NCBI GenBank assembly: GCA_007844125.1
Contig: CM017571.1
Span: 31,750,156 to 31,814,155 of the forward strand
DNA: 64,000 nucleotides
Direction of reading: 5' to 3'
Source of the DNA: Sinonovacula constricta
Lineage: Eukaryota > Mollusca > Bivalvia > Cardiida > Solecurtidae
Shown here: in pieces, positions 23,426-34,027 of the stretch
How the letters are laid out: every line of letters starts with the position of its first letter
Numbering within the stretch: position 1 is the stretch's first letter
Program-made: the position numbers and the translations under genes
The notes under the pieces: generated by a model
What the model saw: only the letters and a program-made list of their open reading frames with translations
The model's database searches: none
What the model was told of the DNA's origin: nothing

Positions 23426-23439
23426 ATTTCTAACAAGAT

Positions 23440-23745
23440 TGTTCAGTTTATCATCCTACCAAAAAGTATTGCAGTTATCTGGAGACGGTGTCCACTTGAA
23501 GCAGATATAGTGCTGCCATCATTGTGTATAGCATGCCGTGAACACCTGGCATGATACCACACCCAGTCATATTATCCTGACACTGGGCTAACCAGTCGTG
23601 AAACTACCCTTATACATGCTTGAGCATTTACAAGGGAACTATACCACTACTATTTTTAATGAATGTGTAAGTCACAGCCCAGAAGCGAATCGGGGGCCTC
23701 CTGTACCTGGAGCCGATTGCACTACAAATTCCTTTTTCCAGCAAG
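23440..23745 (-). mobile_element. SINE-A copy, head decayed
   Basis: Central words CAGTTATCTGGAGACGGTGT, CCACTTGAAGCAGATATAG and CACCTGGCATGATACCACAC are intact. The B-box region on plus reads GAAGCGAATCGGGGGC and the A-box end is lost after ...GCCGATTGCACTAC. The tail is left, head right, so it reads on the minus strand. Confidence 0.8.
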
Positions 23746-23749
23746 TAAA

Positions 23750-24240
23750 TGGTTAAGATGTCAAACAATCATTACCACCTTCAGACTGTTTATTTTATGT
23801 CACAAATTAGAGTTATAACAAGTTTTAAAGTTACACAGTGAATTATTAATGAAGCTTTTTTGCTCATTTGAATAAGTCAATTAACCACAAACAAATATTT
23901 TTCTCATTTAAATTAGTCAACTTAGCAATAACAAATATAAGTGTTTGGAGGTAAATATTTATACAACATAGACTATAATTTCACCTAGCTAAAGACATTG
24001 CTGAATGAAAGCAAGCTAATATGACTGTTCATATATAAAGAGAAAGTTCTAATTACAGAAAGTAACCATCTGTTAGTTGATTAGCAGTGAAGAGCCTTAC
24101 ATATTTAAAACAAAATACAAAATATGATCATGTTATGTAAGTAAAATAGATAACCAGTAGCCAATTAATAGACCAGTCTTGAATTTAAGTTTTTTACCAA
24201 GTTAATCAGTAAACTTAAATTTACATAAACTTACTGTCTT
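23750..24240. other. Non-coding, nothing recognised
   Basis: Very AT-rich unique sequence. No repeat family member or gene is seen. Confidence 0.4.
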
Positions 24241-24244
24241 CATA

Positions 24245-24555
24245 AAAGAAATTTAAAAACACTGGACCTGTGGCCCACCAAGCTGGCAATATGTACTGGA
24301 CAGAACCAAATTTTACTGGACCATTATGATTATGGCATTTTGAAACAAAAGGTTGGTAAGCTAAGCGAGGTAATATGAGTGGGAATGGCTGGGCTCAGTA
24401 AAGGATGTAAAGAATTGTTTAGTTAAGTATACATGTTTTCATAATAATTCAGAATTTTGAAAATGGCAGAAAGTTCTGGTGGACCATCCATCTATTTAAC
24501 TTATACAATTTATTGGACTGAAAGAGATTTTGGTGGACTCAGGCCACAGTCCACA
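24245..24555. repeat. Second copy of the 19.5-kb dispersed repeat
   Basis: Shares ACACTGGACCTGTGGCCCAC, ACTGGACCATTATGATTATG, CATTTTGAAACAAAAGGTTG and GGTGGACTCAGG-like words in the same order as 19514-19795, with an extra insertion near 24430-24470. Confidence 0.7.
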
Positions 24556-24865
24556 ATGTTTTGATAAAGACTTAACTTACAAAATTCATAGTTGGTAACT
24601 TTGATAACATTCTGCACCTTCAACCCTTAAGTCAGATTAGGGACTGAAGCCACACTGGCAAGAATATTTCTCAGTTGGTATATCATGTTCCTTAGAAGTA
24701 TTCTGGAAGGGTACATTTGTTATTTTAGCAAAATCTCTCCTGAAAGTTGTGTATGCATGTAGGTCCTAGCCCCCCAAAATATTTTCAGGTAAGATTTTGC
24801 TAAAGATTTGGACTTCTGCCCATATACAAAATAACATATTACTGCAGTATGATGACAAGTTAACC

Positions 24866-25052
24866 ATATTTGTTTTTTTTGTCTTGTTTTTAGAAATTCA
24901 ACACAGCCACACCATGATAGTCATAACAGCTATGTCCAGCTACTTTGGTGGAGGAAGACCCAAGGCAAATGTCTGGGTACATAGATGCACTGCAAATCAG
25001 CTGGAAGACCTTCGCACATGAAGTACATCGTCCTGACAGAGATTAGAACTTA
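24866..25052 (-). mobile_element. SINE-B copy
   Basis: Tail TTTTTTTTGTCTTGTTTTTAG on the left, then ACACAGCCACACCATGATAG, GCTATGTCCAGCTACTTTGG, TGGAGGAAGACCCAAGGCAA and TGTCTGGGTAC, ending in a decayed head. It reads on the minus strand. Confidence 0.7.
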
Positions 25053-25299
25053 TTGAGTGATGCCAAAGATTAGAAATCTGCATTATATCCTTGTTACACA
25101 TATTCTAGGAGCCAAAATTTGAGAGTGAGCTAACGGAGAAATGCATCTGCAAATGGATTACAAATAAATGTAACAATCAGAATGTACCAGCCGATTTTAA
25201 AGCTTAGTTTGGATTTTAGCAGCAATTAAGTGTTTTCTGTGATAAGTCCTATCTACAATTAGGCTTAACACCCGGTGTGCGTGGCCAACAAAATAGACC

Positions 25300-25740
25300 T
25301 ATTAAAAGCTTTTAACTACCCTATTGCAATGATTACACGATCTCATCTACCATTTACAAATACTCAAGAGCCATGAAACATTCAACCTCTCAAGTTCTTC
25401 TCAAACACACTTTAAAGTGACAAAATTGCTGTAAAGAAAGGCTTGCAATGCCTGCCATACAGGCACTAATTATTACTGCTTGTTGACTGTACTGTGTTTC
25501 CATTGTATGAAGTTCTATCAGCAAATGACCTGGCCATGATCTTTGTTTACTCAGCAATATCATGCTCTGCACCCGTACAAATCTACTTCTCCCTATGGCT
25601 CTAACTACTTAGACTCTTTAAACAGCAATTTCTCGATGAGCAGCACAAAAAGCGAGACTACAAAACTGTGTCAACAGCTCCTATGTTTACCATCCTGGCC
25701 GCAATTATATGCTACATCCTTCAGCCATCAGGGATAATAC
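25300..25740. promoter_or_regulatory. Repeat-free island; possible plus frame
   Basis: Balanced unique sequence. A 64-codon plus frame (25543-25737) follows an acceptor-like TTTGTTTACTCAG and has Ser/Tyr/Asn-rich protein-like content, but no clean donor is present. A conserved non-coding element is at least as likely. Confidence 0.22.
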
Positions 25741-25744
25741 CAAG

Positions 25745-27290
25745 GTAGCACGAAATCTGGCTTTTAAACAGTACATATAAATATTGAAACCGCATCAGCA
25801 CAAGTAAATGTGTGACCAATACAATAAAGAACTATAATAGTGATAATTCACTAACAATAAATGGGGTCAAGGTTATACAGCTATGACCTGGAGCAAGGGA
25901 CTATCCGTAAGCACATAACTGGTTAGAATTTAATACGATTATAAATTTTATCTGTCGGATGATTTGTCTGTAACAATCTTCAAATGTTGGTTAGGATTTT
26001 ACTAAAATGTAAAACAAAAGCTGCCTATAGATATTATATTCCACTGTTCTCAGTGCAAGATAGCATAATGAAAGATTGAAAACAAAAAAGGGGCATAACT
26101 TAGCTAAGGTTATTTTTAAGGTTACCTGCCCCTTTTTAAATGAATTCCCCTTTGACAGAAAACTAGTACTCTTACAAGTTTTAATATCTTGATGGTTTTC
26201 AAGAGATGAACCCTAACAAAAATCTAAATCAACTCCACAGCCAATGAGAGGGTCATGACAATGTAACAGCCATTTGTTCTTTGAAAAGTAGAGATACAGT
26301 TTGTAAAAAGAAATGGTATGCTAGCCCCTTTGTTCATGCATACACCATGTAACGCCTGTGCAAAGAATACAAAATTATCAATCATGCATATGCCATTTTA
26401 CGCCTTTGCAAAGAATACCCATAAATCATTCTTATTGTCAGTAGAATCTGTACAACTTAAGGTTGAGTTATAGACTGGGCTTAGCATATAACTTATAATC
26501 ACCTGCTGAACACACATGAAAGAATATTTAATTTTTTTTTATAAAAACAACAAAACAGTTAAGAGACATTTTAATCACATACATGTACCATTAATGAAAG
26601 GAATAATCTCTACATTATTCATAGAGTGGAATGTACACAATAACCATCAAAAATTGCATGGCTAATTGGCTATGCCAACACACTGTCATAAATCTTCCCA
26701 CTTGTTTTATTGTTTGACAGTGACATGAAACTTACTTAAGCATTAAAATACCTAATTAGAATGACTAATGTCTTTGGAAGGACAAGGGACCTTTGCTGCA
26801 AAATTCTCTGCGATTTAAAAAGATGATAAAATAATATTTTTAGCTTTTTATTGTCATATGACTGATTTATTTCCAGATAATTATGGAATCTATTTTTCAG
26901 CTGGCATCTCAAGTAGCTAATGATTGGTTTATGTAACATGTGTCACTTGTGTTGGAAACAATTAGTCTAGCATCTTTTTTTTCCTAATAATCATACAAGA
27001 TCTTAGATTTTAGTAAGACGATTGGTTACTGAAATGTCCCTAAATGCAGATGGTGTGAACAGAAATATGTAAAATCACTGCAGTGAATCTTTTGCGGATC
27101 TTTTCTAAAGTTTTTAATGTATATTACTTTTAAAGTTTTAAACAATAATTTTTTGTATCCAACATATTTATAGCCTATGTTAACAAAGCAAACATTTGAT
27201 ATTTCAGCTGAACGTCAGTATGAAGAAGTTGCCAGCTAAACAGTGTTGCAAAGACATGAATAATTCCCAAAACTGCATTAATTTTATTGC
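25745..27290. other. Non-coding; one short duplication
   Basis: A two-copy direct repeat occupies about 26333-26417 (CATGCATACACCATGTAACG and GCAAAGAATAC recur as CATGCATATGCCATTTTACG and GCAAAGAATAC). Nothing else is recognised. Confidence 0.45.
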
Positions 27291-27299
27291 CATGAGAGT

Positions 27300-27472
27300 T
27301 GAGTCACTTGTCACCCTTCCAATGTCTTGGGCCTTCTCCACCTGGGTTTGATTCCTTGTGGCAGTAAAAACCATGCGGGAATGCCATCTAGCTTGACCTA
27401 TTATGCTAGCAGTCTTATCAAGCTAGTTGACTAGGATCTTCATCAACCCCACCTCACAAAAAAAAAAAACAA
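27300..27472 (+). mobile_element. tRNA-derived SINE, plus strand, third family
   Basis: A B box GGTTTGATTCC (one mismatch to GGTTCGATTCC) sits near 27346. About 110 bases later the element ends in a run of 12 A. The central sequence (ACCATGCGGGAATGCCATC) is unlike SINE-A or SINE-B. The A box is not clear. Confidence 0.5.
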
Positions 27473-27679
27473 CTGCTGGACTAAGCTTTAATTAATGTGT
27501 TGCTGTGATATATATTAAGCAACAACAACAACAAAAATAACATTCAAAGTCCAGGACTTCCTAACCAGTCAGCTTAAGCACTTAACATTTAATGTTTTAA
27601 GATGATATGGTGAGCTGACTATGATAAGAAAAGGTCATCCTTGCAATACCACAAAAAAGTAGCAGTCAACTTAAAAAGA

Positions 27680-28080
27680 CCTCAACGGTAAGTTGAAAGA
27701 ATGAAGATATGAGGGTGGGGGTTCGAGTTCATGGCTCAGGGCAAGAAATCACTGGTGTCTACAAAACGACAAATCATGCTGGAGGGAGAAATAGTAAGTC
27801 TAGTCTAGAAGTGGTGATTATGAGCATTGAATGGCTACAAATTACAAGCATTAGGAAGTATTATGTAGATCCTGTTCCTCTAATAACGTGCTATAATGAC
27901 AGAGAAAATCAGTAGGCTGCCTCCCCGGCCTAGCCAAATGCAGATACAAATTGAATATGATTACAAAGAGCTGAATGACAGATCCTCCCCTATCACCAAT
28001 TTCTCCCAATTTCTCCTAATTGAAGGCCGAGGTAATGAATGAGTAAGGCAACCAATCTTCTAGCCGAGACTGAATCCATT
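27680..28080. promoter_or_regulatory. Repeat-free island upstream of a possible exon
   Basis: Balanced unique sequence (GGCTGCCTCCCCGGCCTAGC, TCCCAATTTCTCCTAATTGA). No frame is convincing. It lies directly left of the plus-strand exon candidate at 28108. Confidence 0.25.
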
Positions 28081-28107
28081 CCTCAGTCTTGCTTCCTCTT
28101 CTTATAG

Positions 28108-28157
28108 GTGCTCTGATACATGGGAAATCTGAGTGTAGTGCAACTTTTATCCATCAG
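28108..28157 (+). CDS. Plus-strand exon candidate, 50 bp
   Basis: One of the best plus-strand acceptors in the window (CTTGCTTCCTCTTCTTATAG) precedes 50 bp that end at CAG|GTAAAT. Only one frame is open; after two bases it reads ALIHGKSECSATFIHQ. No neighbouring plus-strand exon was found, so a gene on this strand is unproven. It could be a conserved non-coding segment with fortuitous splice signals. I do not recognise the peptide. Confidence 0.27.
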
Positions 28158-28159
28158 GT

Positions 28160-29075
28160 AAATATGTATAAAGAAGATTAACTTCACAAGTATAAAACTA
28201 AATCTGCCTAAGGAGGTTCTCACTCATGAAGATGATTTTATGAGATGTCATTTAAACAGTAATTTTGCTGTGTTATTAATAAATAACAGACAATAATGAG
28301 TAATGCTATTATGGCTTCTTTTAAGGCAATTATTACCAGAAAAGATCTAGAATCAATATTGTGATAGAGCTTCTGACCAGTTGAAGATAAGTTAGAAAAT
28401 CTCCTCGGATGAAGATTTATACCCAAAGGTCAAACTCAAACCCACATACCAAGGATCTGACATAAGTCTGCGACCCCTACCATTATTTCTGGTGCCCCCT
28501 TTATAACGCAAAGACAAGAAATAGACGCAGGAAACTGAGAACCATCTAAGATTACAGCTCCTCCATCATTCCATGCGCTGGTGCCCAGGGACAGATAGAA
28601 TTTCATTAGCTTTGCCCTGTAGCGGGCATAAACTGTCTAACTTGGTAAAAAAAGCAAAATTGAATATGAAAAGTTAATGGCACAAGCTCTCCCGGTGGTA
28701 ACTCTCTTGTGTGTAATGAATGTGAGTTAGATGGAAGTGTTCTGACAATTACCACAACCCCAGTGTTCATGTGTAGAAACCAACAATTAATACTCACTCT
28801 GCCATTACTGACAACAAGCCAACTTGTAATATGTACAAATTATTCACTCAGGGGAAATTTTCTGAACTGAGAATCAAATTTATGAGTAGTTTCCTATGGC
28901 CATCCTTGGTTTTTGCCTTTTCTTTTATGTCTTGTCGCCTTGAGAATGTTGTGCAAGATAGTCATCAGTGTCACTTGTTATTGTTGTAAATACAGAGGAA
29001 TGTTTTGCTGACTTTTTTTTTTGACATTTTCTTTTTACTTAATCATCAGTTTAAATACCTCAAACGACAGATGGT
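28160..29075. other. Non-coding, nothing recognised
   Basis: Unique sequence, moderately AT-rich. Short frames (62-63 codons) on the minus strand lack splice support. Confidence 0.35.
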
Positions 29076-29077
29076 GT

Positions 29078-29240
29078 ATTTTTTGTTGTTGTTGATTATT
29101 TTGATTATTTATTACATCTAACCTATGCAATGGGGATCATACTGGTAACATCCAGCTATTACTGGTGAAGGGTCACCCTAGACATATACCATGGTAGAAC
29201 CACTTGCACACTAGAGGCCAGCTAGATGATCTTCGCGTTG
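29078..29240 (-). mobile_element. SINE-B copy
   Basis: Tail TTTTTTGTTGTTGTTG, then GGTAACATCCAGCTATTACT, GGTGAAGGGTCACCCTAGAC and GGTAGAACCACTTGCACAC, in the family order. It reads on the minus strand; the tRNA head is missing. Confidence 0.65.
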
Positions 29241-29299
29241 AAACAGATTATATCTCGCTATTAAGTAGGGATGTTTTGAGTGCTGATTTATCCACTGTT

Positions 29300-30090
29300 G
29301 ATTCAACTAATTGAAGACTTTATCCGGATTTCATATCCCTAGTTTCTCAGGCCATGTTCAACCTGCCTTTAAAAACACAAGGCAATTTTTGATGAGTGTT
29401 TTGAGAAGTCAACTAACAACTTTACCCCCCATTTACATACAGATTGATTTCCCTCTGTACATCAGAACAGGATTTTCGGCTGCTGATTTGCCAACCTTTG
29501 GTGTTTGGCTCCATAGAAGTCATTTCGAATGTAGCTTTACCAACAGATGGGAGTGGAATAAGCGTCGTAGCTAAACAGCGCTACATTGACTTACATTGTG
29601 TCAGCAGTGCAGCTTTATTTTTCGTAGACTGGTTAGCTTCCATTGGCAGCAGCCTGATCAGGATATACACTATTTTTTGCTGAATCTCTAAAAATATGTC
29701 TTGTCATTTTTCATGTGTTTATAAGCAAACAATGTAGATTTTATGATGCATAGGAATAATGTAGAATGATAATAATTTCAAATATTAAATGCAAATCAGC
29801 AAAGCGCCACTTGGCTATGAGATACTGTAGCCAGTGTGGGGGTCTCCCAACACCTTCCATCGCCAACCCATCTAAATAGAGCTAATCCAATTCCATCATT
29901 GATCCCCCCCACCCCTCTCTCTCCTCAACAAAGGAAATGTTCAATCAATTTCATCGAACTTGTCTCAGCGGGCACATAACAGTACAAGGTACAGCTTTGA
30001 CTTTAAATTAAATTTCTTCCAAAAGAAGGCTTGGAGGGAAGCAAGTGAGAGTATTACAACACCCCAGACAGGCAGCTGAGGGTGTGGAGA
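29300..30090. promoter_or_regulatory. Two repeat-free balanced islands
   Basis: About 29300-29640 and 29795-30090 are balanced and unique. They are separated by a decayed hairpin-element arm (CAGCCTGATCAGGATATACACT) and AT-rich sequence. The first holds two overlapping plus frames (87 and 79 codons) without splice context. The second has a C-run near 29905. Both are candidate conserved elements. Confidence 0.22.
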
Positions 30091-30504
30091 CGGTTGGCTT
30101 ACTTTACTTTTGCACTTATTTCTATTGAACAAAAGCATAGTTATTTTAATAATCTGATTTTAGAGATATGGTATTTAAACCAAGTGTGATTAAGGTAAGA
30201 ATTTTACCTTCAGAATTGTTGTTATATCACAGGCTTTAACCAATTTTGGGCAGAGAAATAAGGCGTGATTGGGGTGAGGTGATACTTAGGCTAATTGTAC
30301 AAGCTCAATGAGGTGCCAGAGTTGACAACGTTAGATGAGACACAACAGAAATGTTAAGATTGGTTTGATCCAAAGAAAAATAAAATTAGTTTATATCAGC
30401 TTAAATGATTAAAACTGTGATTTGTTATGTGCCACAGCTGTGTTCCAAACACAGAGTGTCTGCTTTTTAATTCTTATCTTGTTTAACACATGTAATTATA
30501 TGAC

Positions 30505-30575
30505 TGGCAAATAGTGAAGATCTGCTGGGAGTTGTCTGATCCGGATCTGCACTATTTGCTGCTCAATCTATCAAT
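30505..30575. repeat. Palindromic element copy
   Basis: Left arm GGCAAATAGTGAAGATC, then GCTGGGAGTTGTCTGATC and right arm CGGATCTGCACTATTTGCTG. The arms are inverted copies of one another; the loop side of the left arm is shortened. Confidence 0.7.
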
Positions 30576-30579
30576 ATGT

Positions 30580-31424
30580 CTAGACACCCTTGCAAATCAA
30601 TATTAAAAAGATGGCTAAGAATAAGTCTGGGTAAGTAACAAATGTAGCAAGCTAAGGGTTAAACAAACATTATTTTGCTAAATAATGCATTTTTGAAACA
30701 AAAATTCATAAAAAAATATATTTGATAAGGTTTTACTTGTTTTTATACACATATGACAAAGACAAATTGTTGAAATGTGAGGGTTAACAGTTAAAATTTT
30801 ACCAACATTGATCAAAACTTGTGTACCTGTATCATAAATATTGATGTGGCTCATTATCGTATTACGGCTTAAAGGCTCAATAAAATACCAGCATTGCTTA
30901 TATTATTATATCACTAGACTGCACTAATTCTTCTAAATAGCTTATAAATGTCAGGCAGAAGTTTGTTCAGTTTTGCAATTAATCCTGGATATGTTGAGTC
31001 ATGGTTGCCGAGTGTTGATATAAAATGTGCTGGAAAAGGTCTACAAAGCTGGATTATCTTGCCATTACACAAGTGTGCCTCATTCAAGAGGTTCAAAGCC
31101 AGAGCTGCCGTTATGACTCGAGACATAAACAATACCCCAACCAACCACTGAGAGCTGATCTGGTGATTTTATAGATATATTGACATAAAAATCAAGTGCT
31201 TTCTGGAGTGACTTGCTGACATCATACAATGCTACATTTTATCCTCCATCACTTCAAAAAACTGCTGATATCATGAACATATAAAGGTATAGAACAAACA
31301 ATCGCCCCAAAACAAATCATTGGTTTCAAATCATTTCAACCACGGTCCTACTATATATTAATTCACAATTCAAAATCTTACTACGAGAACATGCTTACGT
31401 AACAGGAAAGATTGCTATACTTCA
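30580..31424. other. Non-coding, nothing recognised
   Basis: It includes the word GTAGCAAGCTAAGGGTTAA near 30645, which also accompanies hairpin elements at 43745 and, reversed, at 51520. Overlapping frames at 30914-31151 on both strands have no splice support. Confidence 0.35.
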
Positions 31425-31745
31425 CAGCCAAACAGTGCAGATCCTGATGTTTTTTTATGTTTTTTGTTACAGCGCACAGACACAACCATGTTCATATTGG
31501 CAACGTCCAGATAACATTTGGTGGCAGATGACCCCGGACTTAAATCTGGGTAGAAACACAGGCACACTGCAGGTTTGCGGGAAAACCTCCCCATATGAAA
31601 GTTCTTGCCAGACTGGGACCCAAACCCAGGCGTTGAGGTGCTGGGGAGTTTCAAGGAACAACTTACCACTCGGCCATGGATGTCCCCAGATCCTGATGAA
31701 CTATCTAGCGGAAGTTCGCTGGTCTGGATCTAGACTATTTGCAAA
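31425..31745. repeat. Palindromic element split by a SINE-B insertion
   Basis: The left arm (AAACAGTGCAGATCCTGATG, ending 31449) and right arm (CAGATCCTGATGAACTATCT onward, then GGTCTGGATCTAGACTATTT) belong to one hairpin element. It is interrupted by the SINE at 31450-31686. The 12 bases CAGATCCTGATG appear on both sides of the insert. Confidence 0.8.
31450..31686 (-). mobile_element. Complete SINE-B with 12-bp target duplication
   Basis: Read on the minus strand, the element begins near GACATCCATGGCCGAGTGG, containing a perfect tRNA-type A box TGGCCGAGTGG. A degenerate B box GGGTTTGGGTCCC follows about 40 bases later. It then runs through the family body (TCTACCCAGATTTAAGTC, GGTTGTGTCTGTG) to an A-rich tail. 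Perfect direct repeats CAGATCCTGATG at 31438-31449 and 31687-31698 flank it. SINEs are mobilised in trans by a LINE partner; which one is unknown. The long open frames crossing it are not genes. Confidence 0.9.
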
Positions 31746-31987
31746 GACTTGTCAATTCAGATTAAGGAGGCTGAAGTCAGCAGATAAAAGTACTGAATCA
31801 ACATTCTCGCAAACAAATGGATGGTTTGAAAATTCTTCACACATGTAGCAAGTTAAAACAATGGTTATATAACGTTCATTACACTTCATAGCTGCCTAGC
31901 CTTGATATTATCTGTAGCCTATTGTCACCTGATATAAAGTATTAATAAAGTAAAAAATAAAACAGCAAGATTAATCATTTAAGATGT

Positions 31988-32325
31988 TGAATACCCACAG
32001 ATACCACATTGCCACATTGAATACTCACAGATACCACACTGAATACCTACAGATACAACATTGTCACATTGAATACCCACAGATACTACATTGCCACACT
32101 GAATACCTAGATACCACATTGTCACATTGAAAACCTACAGATACCACATTGTCACATTGAATACTCACAGATACCACATTGAATACCTACAGATACAACA
32201 TTGTCACATTGAATACCCACAGATACTACATTGCCACACTGAATACCTAGATACCACATTGTCACATTGAATACCTACAGATACCACATTGTCACATTGA
32301 ATACCCACAGATACCACACTGCCAG
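31988..32325. repeat. Minisatellite with higher-order structure
   Basis: Units of GAATACCCACAGATACCACA and TTGTCACATT alternate with shorter units lacking the second part. A block of about 140 bp, from GAATACTCACAGATACC to CTAGATACCACATTGTC, occurs twice in succession (about 32018 and 32158). This implies duplication of a multi-unit block. Confidence 0.9.
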
Positions 32326-32419
32326 TTTCTATAATATATTTAATAAATATAACAAGGGGCCATATCTTATTTATAAAGAACTGGATGGTAATGATGTGCC
32401 TACAATATACACAATGTGT

Positions 32420-32630
32420 GGTATTTATTTATTTTTTCTTTTGCTTATATCACATCAACACAATTATGGTCATATTGGTGACAGCCAACTTATTATTGGT
32501 GGAGGAAGGACCCAGACTTATGCCTAGGTAGATCCACCGGCGCACAGCATGTAAGCTAGAAAACCTTCCTACATTAAAGTTCCTGCCCCAATCGGGACTC
32601 TAACCACTCGGCCAAGAGCGCCACAATAAT
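32420..32630 (-). mobile_element. SINE-B copy with head
   Basis: Tail TTTATTTATTTTTTCTTTTG on the left. Body ACACAATTATGGTCATATTG, ATTATTGGTGGAGGAAGGAC and GGTAGATCCACCGGCGCACA follows. The head CGGGACTCTAACCACTCGGC closes it on the right. It reads on the minus strand. It starts about 100 bp right of the minisatellite. Confidence 0.8.
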
Positions 32631-32913
32631 TTTGTACAATTTCATCAAAACCAGACCAATGGTAGCCGAAAAATAGCATGGAAAAATCTTGTCTACAAAA
32701 GACAGGAAAAAGTGACTAAAATAAAGACCTCATATACTTTCTTTCCAGGGGCTAAATCATGTTTTCAATTCAAGTTAATCTCTAGCACTTTAACTTACAT
32801 GCCTACTAAGACAACCCTATTTCACAGGTGCTAGACTCTTTTTCTTGACTCAATACTGAACAAAGAAAGCACCTGGTTTATCCATACTAGATATCCCCGA
32901 TATAAAGACTTAC

Positions 32914-32946
32914 AGGCAGTACATGGGCCAACAAATCATACATATC
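32914..32946 (-). CDS. Microexon, 33 bp, of the minus-strand gene
   Basis: The acceptor GTGTTTTTTTTCGTGGTTTTAATGAG has a long pyrimidine tract and the donor CCT|GTAAGT is near consensus. The 33 bp read DMYDLLAHVLP in phase 0, and the length is a multiple of three, matching the frame leaving the 27-bp exon at 36219-36193 across a 3.25-kb intron. A second frame (one base first) is also open, so the phase rests on the upstream exons. The peptide looks like an amphipathic helix. The gene is not recognised and the next downstream exon is not certain. Confidence 0.5.
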
Positions 32947-33044
32947 CTCATTAAAACCACGAAAAAAAACACCAATTGATTTTCTTATATAAGACATATA
33001 ATCATAAGCAGATAACCATGGAGAGTCACTCAGTAATATCTTAC

Positions 33045-33197
33045 CTGGATAAGTTGAGTTCACTTAGTATATTCACAAGAAATCCTTGATCATACAGTAA
33101 CAGCTGACCAACATACCCAGTTCTTATCCAGTAACAAACAACAAAACATCCAGAACACAAGCAGAAGAATGTAGTTATATGTCCTGAATCACCAACC
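33045..33197 (-). CDS. Exon candidate, 153 bp, hydrophobic
   Basis: Acceptor GACATGTTTTCAG and donor CCAG|GTAAGA bracket 153 bp (51 codons). Only one frame is open: after one base it reads VGDSGHITTFFCL...CSGCFVVCYW and on to ...VNILSELNLS. The middle is hydrophobic enough for a membrane segment. The length is a multiple of three, but entry needs two bases from the preceding exon. It therefore does not follow the phase-0 27-bp exon directly. Entered in phase 0 it stops at the third codon, so inclusion would truncate the protein (a poison exon). The 84-bp candidate at 33408 could feed it in frame. Confidence 0.35.
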
Positions 33198-33324
33198 CTG
33201 AAAACATGTCAAACATTTTAACTCCCAGCAAGTCTTAAACCTTCTTAACACCAAATGAAGCTAACAGCGCTGTGTTCAACTAAACACTTGTTTCCCAGCA
33301 AACTGTTGGCCAACCAATCAATAC

Positions 33325-33408
33325 TGTTCTACCGTGTGATCCATCATGCACATCATCAACACTTCACGAATGACTTTAAATCCTCCTTCAACGGCTATCA
33401 ACCACAGA
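33325..33408 (-). CDS. Exon candidate, 84 bp
   Basis: Acceptor GCAGTGTTTCATTTCACAG is strong. After one base the frame reads LWLIAVEGGFKVIREVLMMC and continues without stops. A weak donor ACA|GTATTG at the end would leave two bases and join in frame to the 153-bp candidate at 33197. The open frame also extends upstream through the acceptor (63 codons from an ATG at 33509), so exon limits are unclear. Protein-like content, family unknown. Confidence 0.25.
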
Positions 33409-33640
33409 CTGTGAAATGAAACACTGCAAAAAACTTGAATCCTTTCATTTCTTTTTTTTAATCTTTCCTCACAAAAGAATGTGATTGACTCCTCTTCACA
33501 GACATCCAAACCTCACTTAAATGAAAAAAGTGCCCTTGTTTCAGGCATGAACATTAAAACTAAAGAAACACACTCAAAACAAACAAAATTGTATCAAATT
33601 TATGAGCATTTTTTTGTTGCAAAAACACTTAAATGAGCAG

Positions 33641-34027
33641 TCAGCCTGTGAGAGTTAATTTACAGTATTTCAACATCCAATTAAATCTGTGGTTTACAAC
33701 CATAACATAGTTAGGTGAGAGTGCAGGTAGTGAAGAGAACAATAAGGCAGTTCTGTCCCACTGTGATGGGTCGTTGGCGCCTTGTGTCAGGTCATAGGCA
33801 GTTGTGTCGGCTGTGGGCACATTGTGTCTGGGTGTATACCACCAGGCTTGGCTATTCAAAAACACTCTTTGCGGCAGATATCCAGTGGTACGGGTCCATA
33901 TCCAATGGTATGGAACATTGAACACAACAACGCATAGCCTATAATTGCTGCCAAAATCTGAACAGCAGTCAAGCAAACACAAATGTGACATAAAACGAAA
34001 AACACTTTCAATGGGTCTCAGTGACAA
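33641..34027 (-). CDS. Uncharacterised 128-codon open frame
   Basis: The longest non-repetitive uninterrupted frame after the one at 55673. It lies in a GC-richer segment, runs from ATG to a stop, and has a Trp/Tyr-rich middle (AWWYTPRHNVPTADTTAYDL). A 68-codon plus frame overlaps it. No splice signals, promoter or domain are seen. The segment contains many GTGTCGGCTGTGGGCAC-like words and could be part of an unrecognised repeat. I would not call it a gene without transcript or homology evidence. Confidence 0.2.
   Translation of the reverse strand: MSLRPIESVFRFMSHLCLLDCCSDFGSNYRLCVVVFNVPYHWIWTRTTGYLPQRVFLNSQAWWYTPRHNVPTADTTAYDLTQGANDPSQWDRTALLFSSLPALSPNYVMVVNHRFNWMLKYCKLTLTG

Noticed and set aside
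26736..26818. Minus exon with acceptor GAATTTTGCAG and donor TTAA|GTAAGT
   Set aside because: Every frame across it meets a stop at or before the donor.
31415..31848. 137-codon plus and 84-codon minus frames
   Set aside because: They cross the complete SINE-B copy and its flanking hairpin arms; similar short frames occur in other copies.
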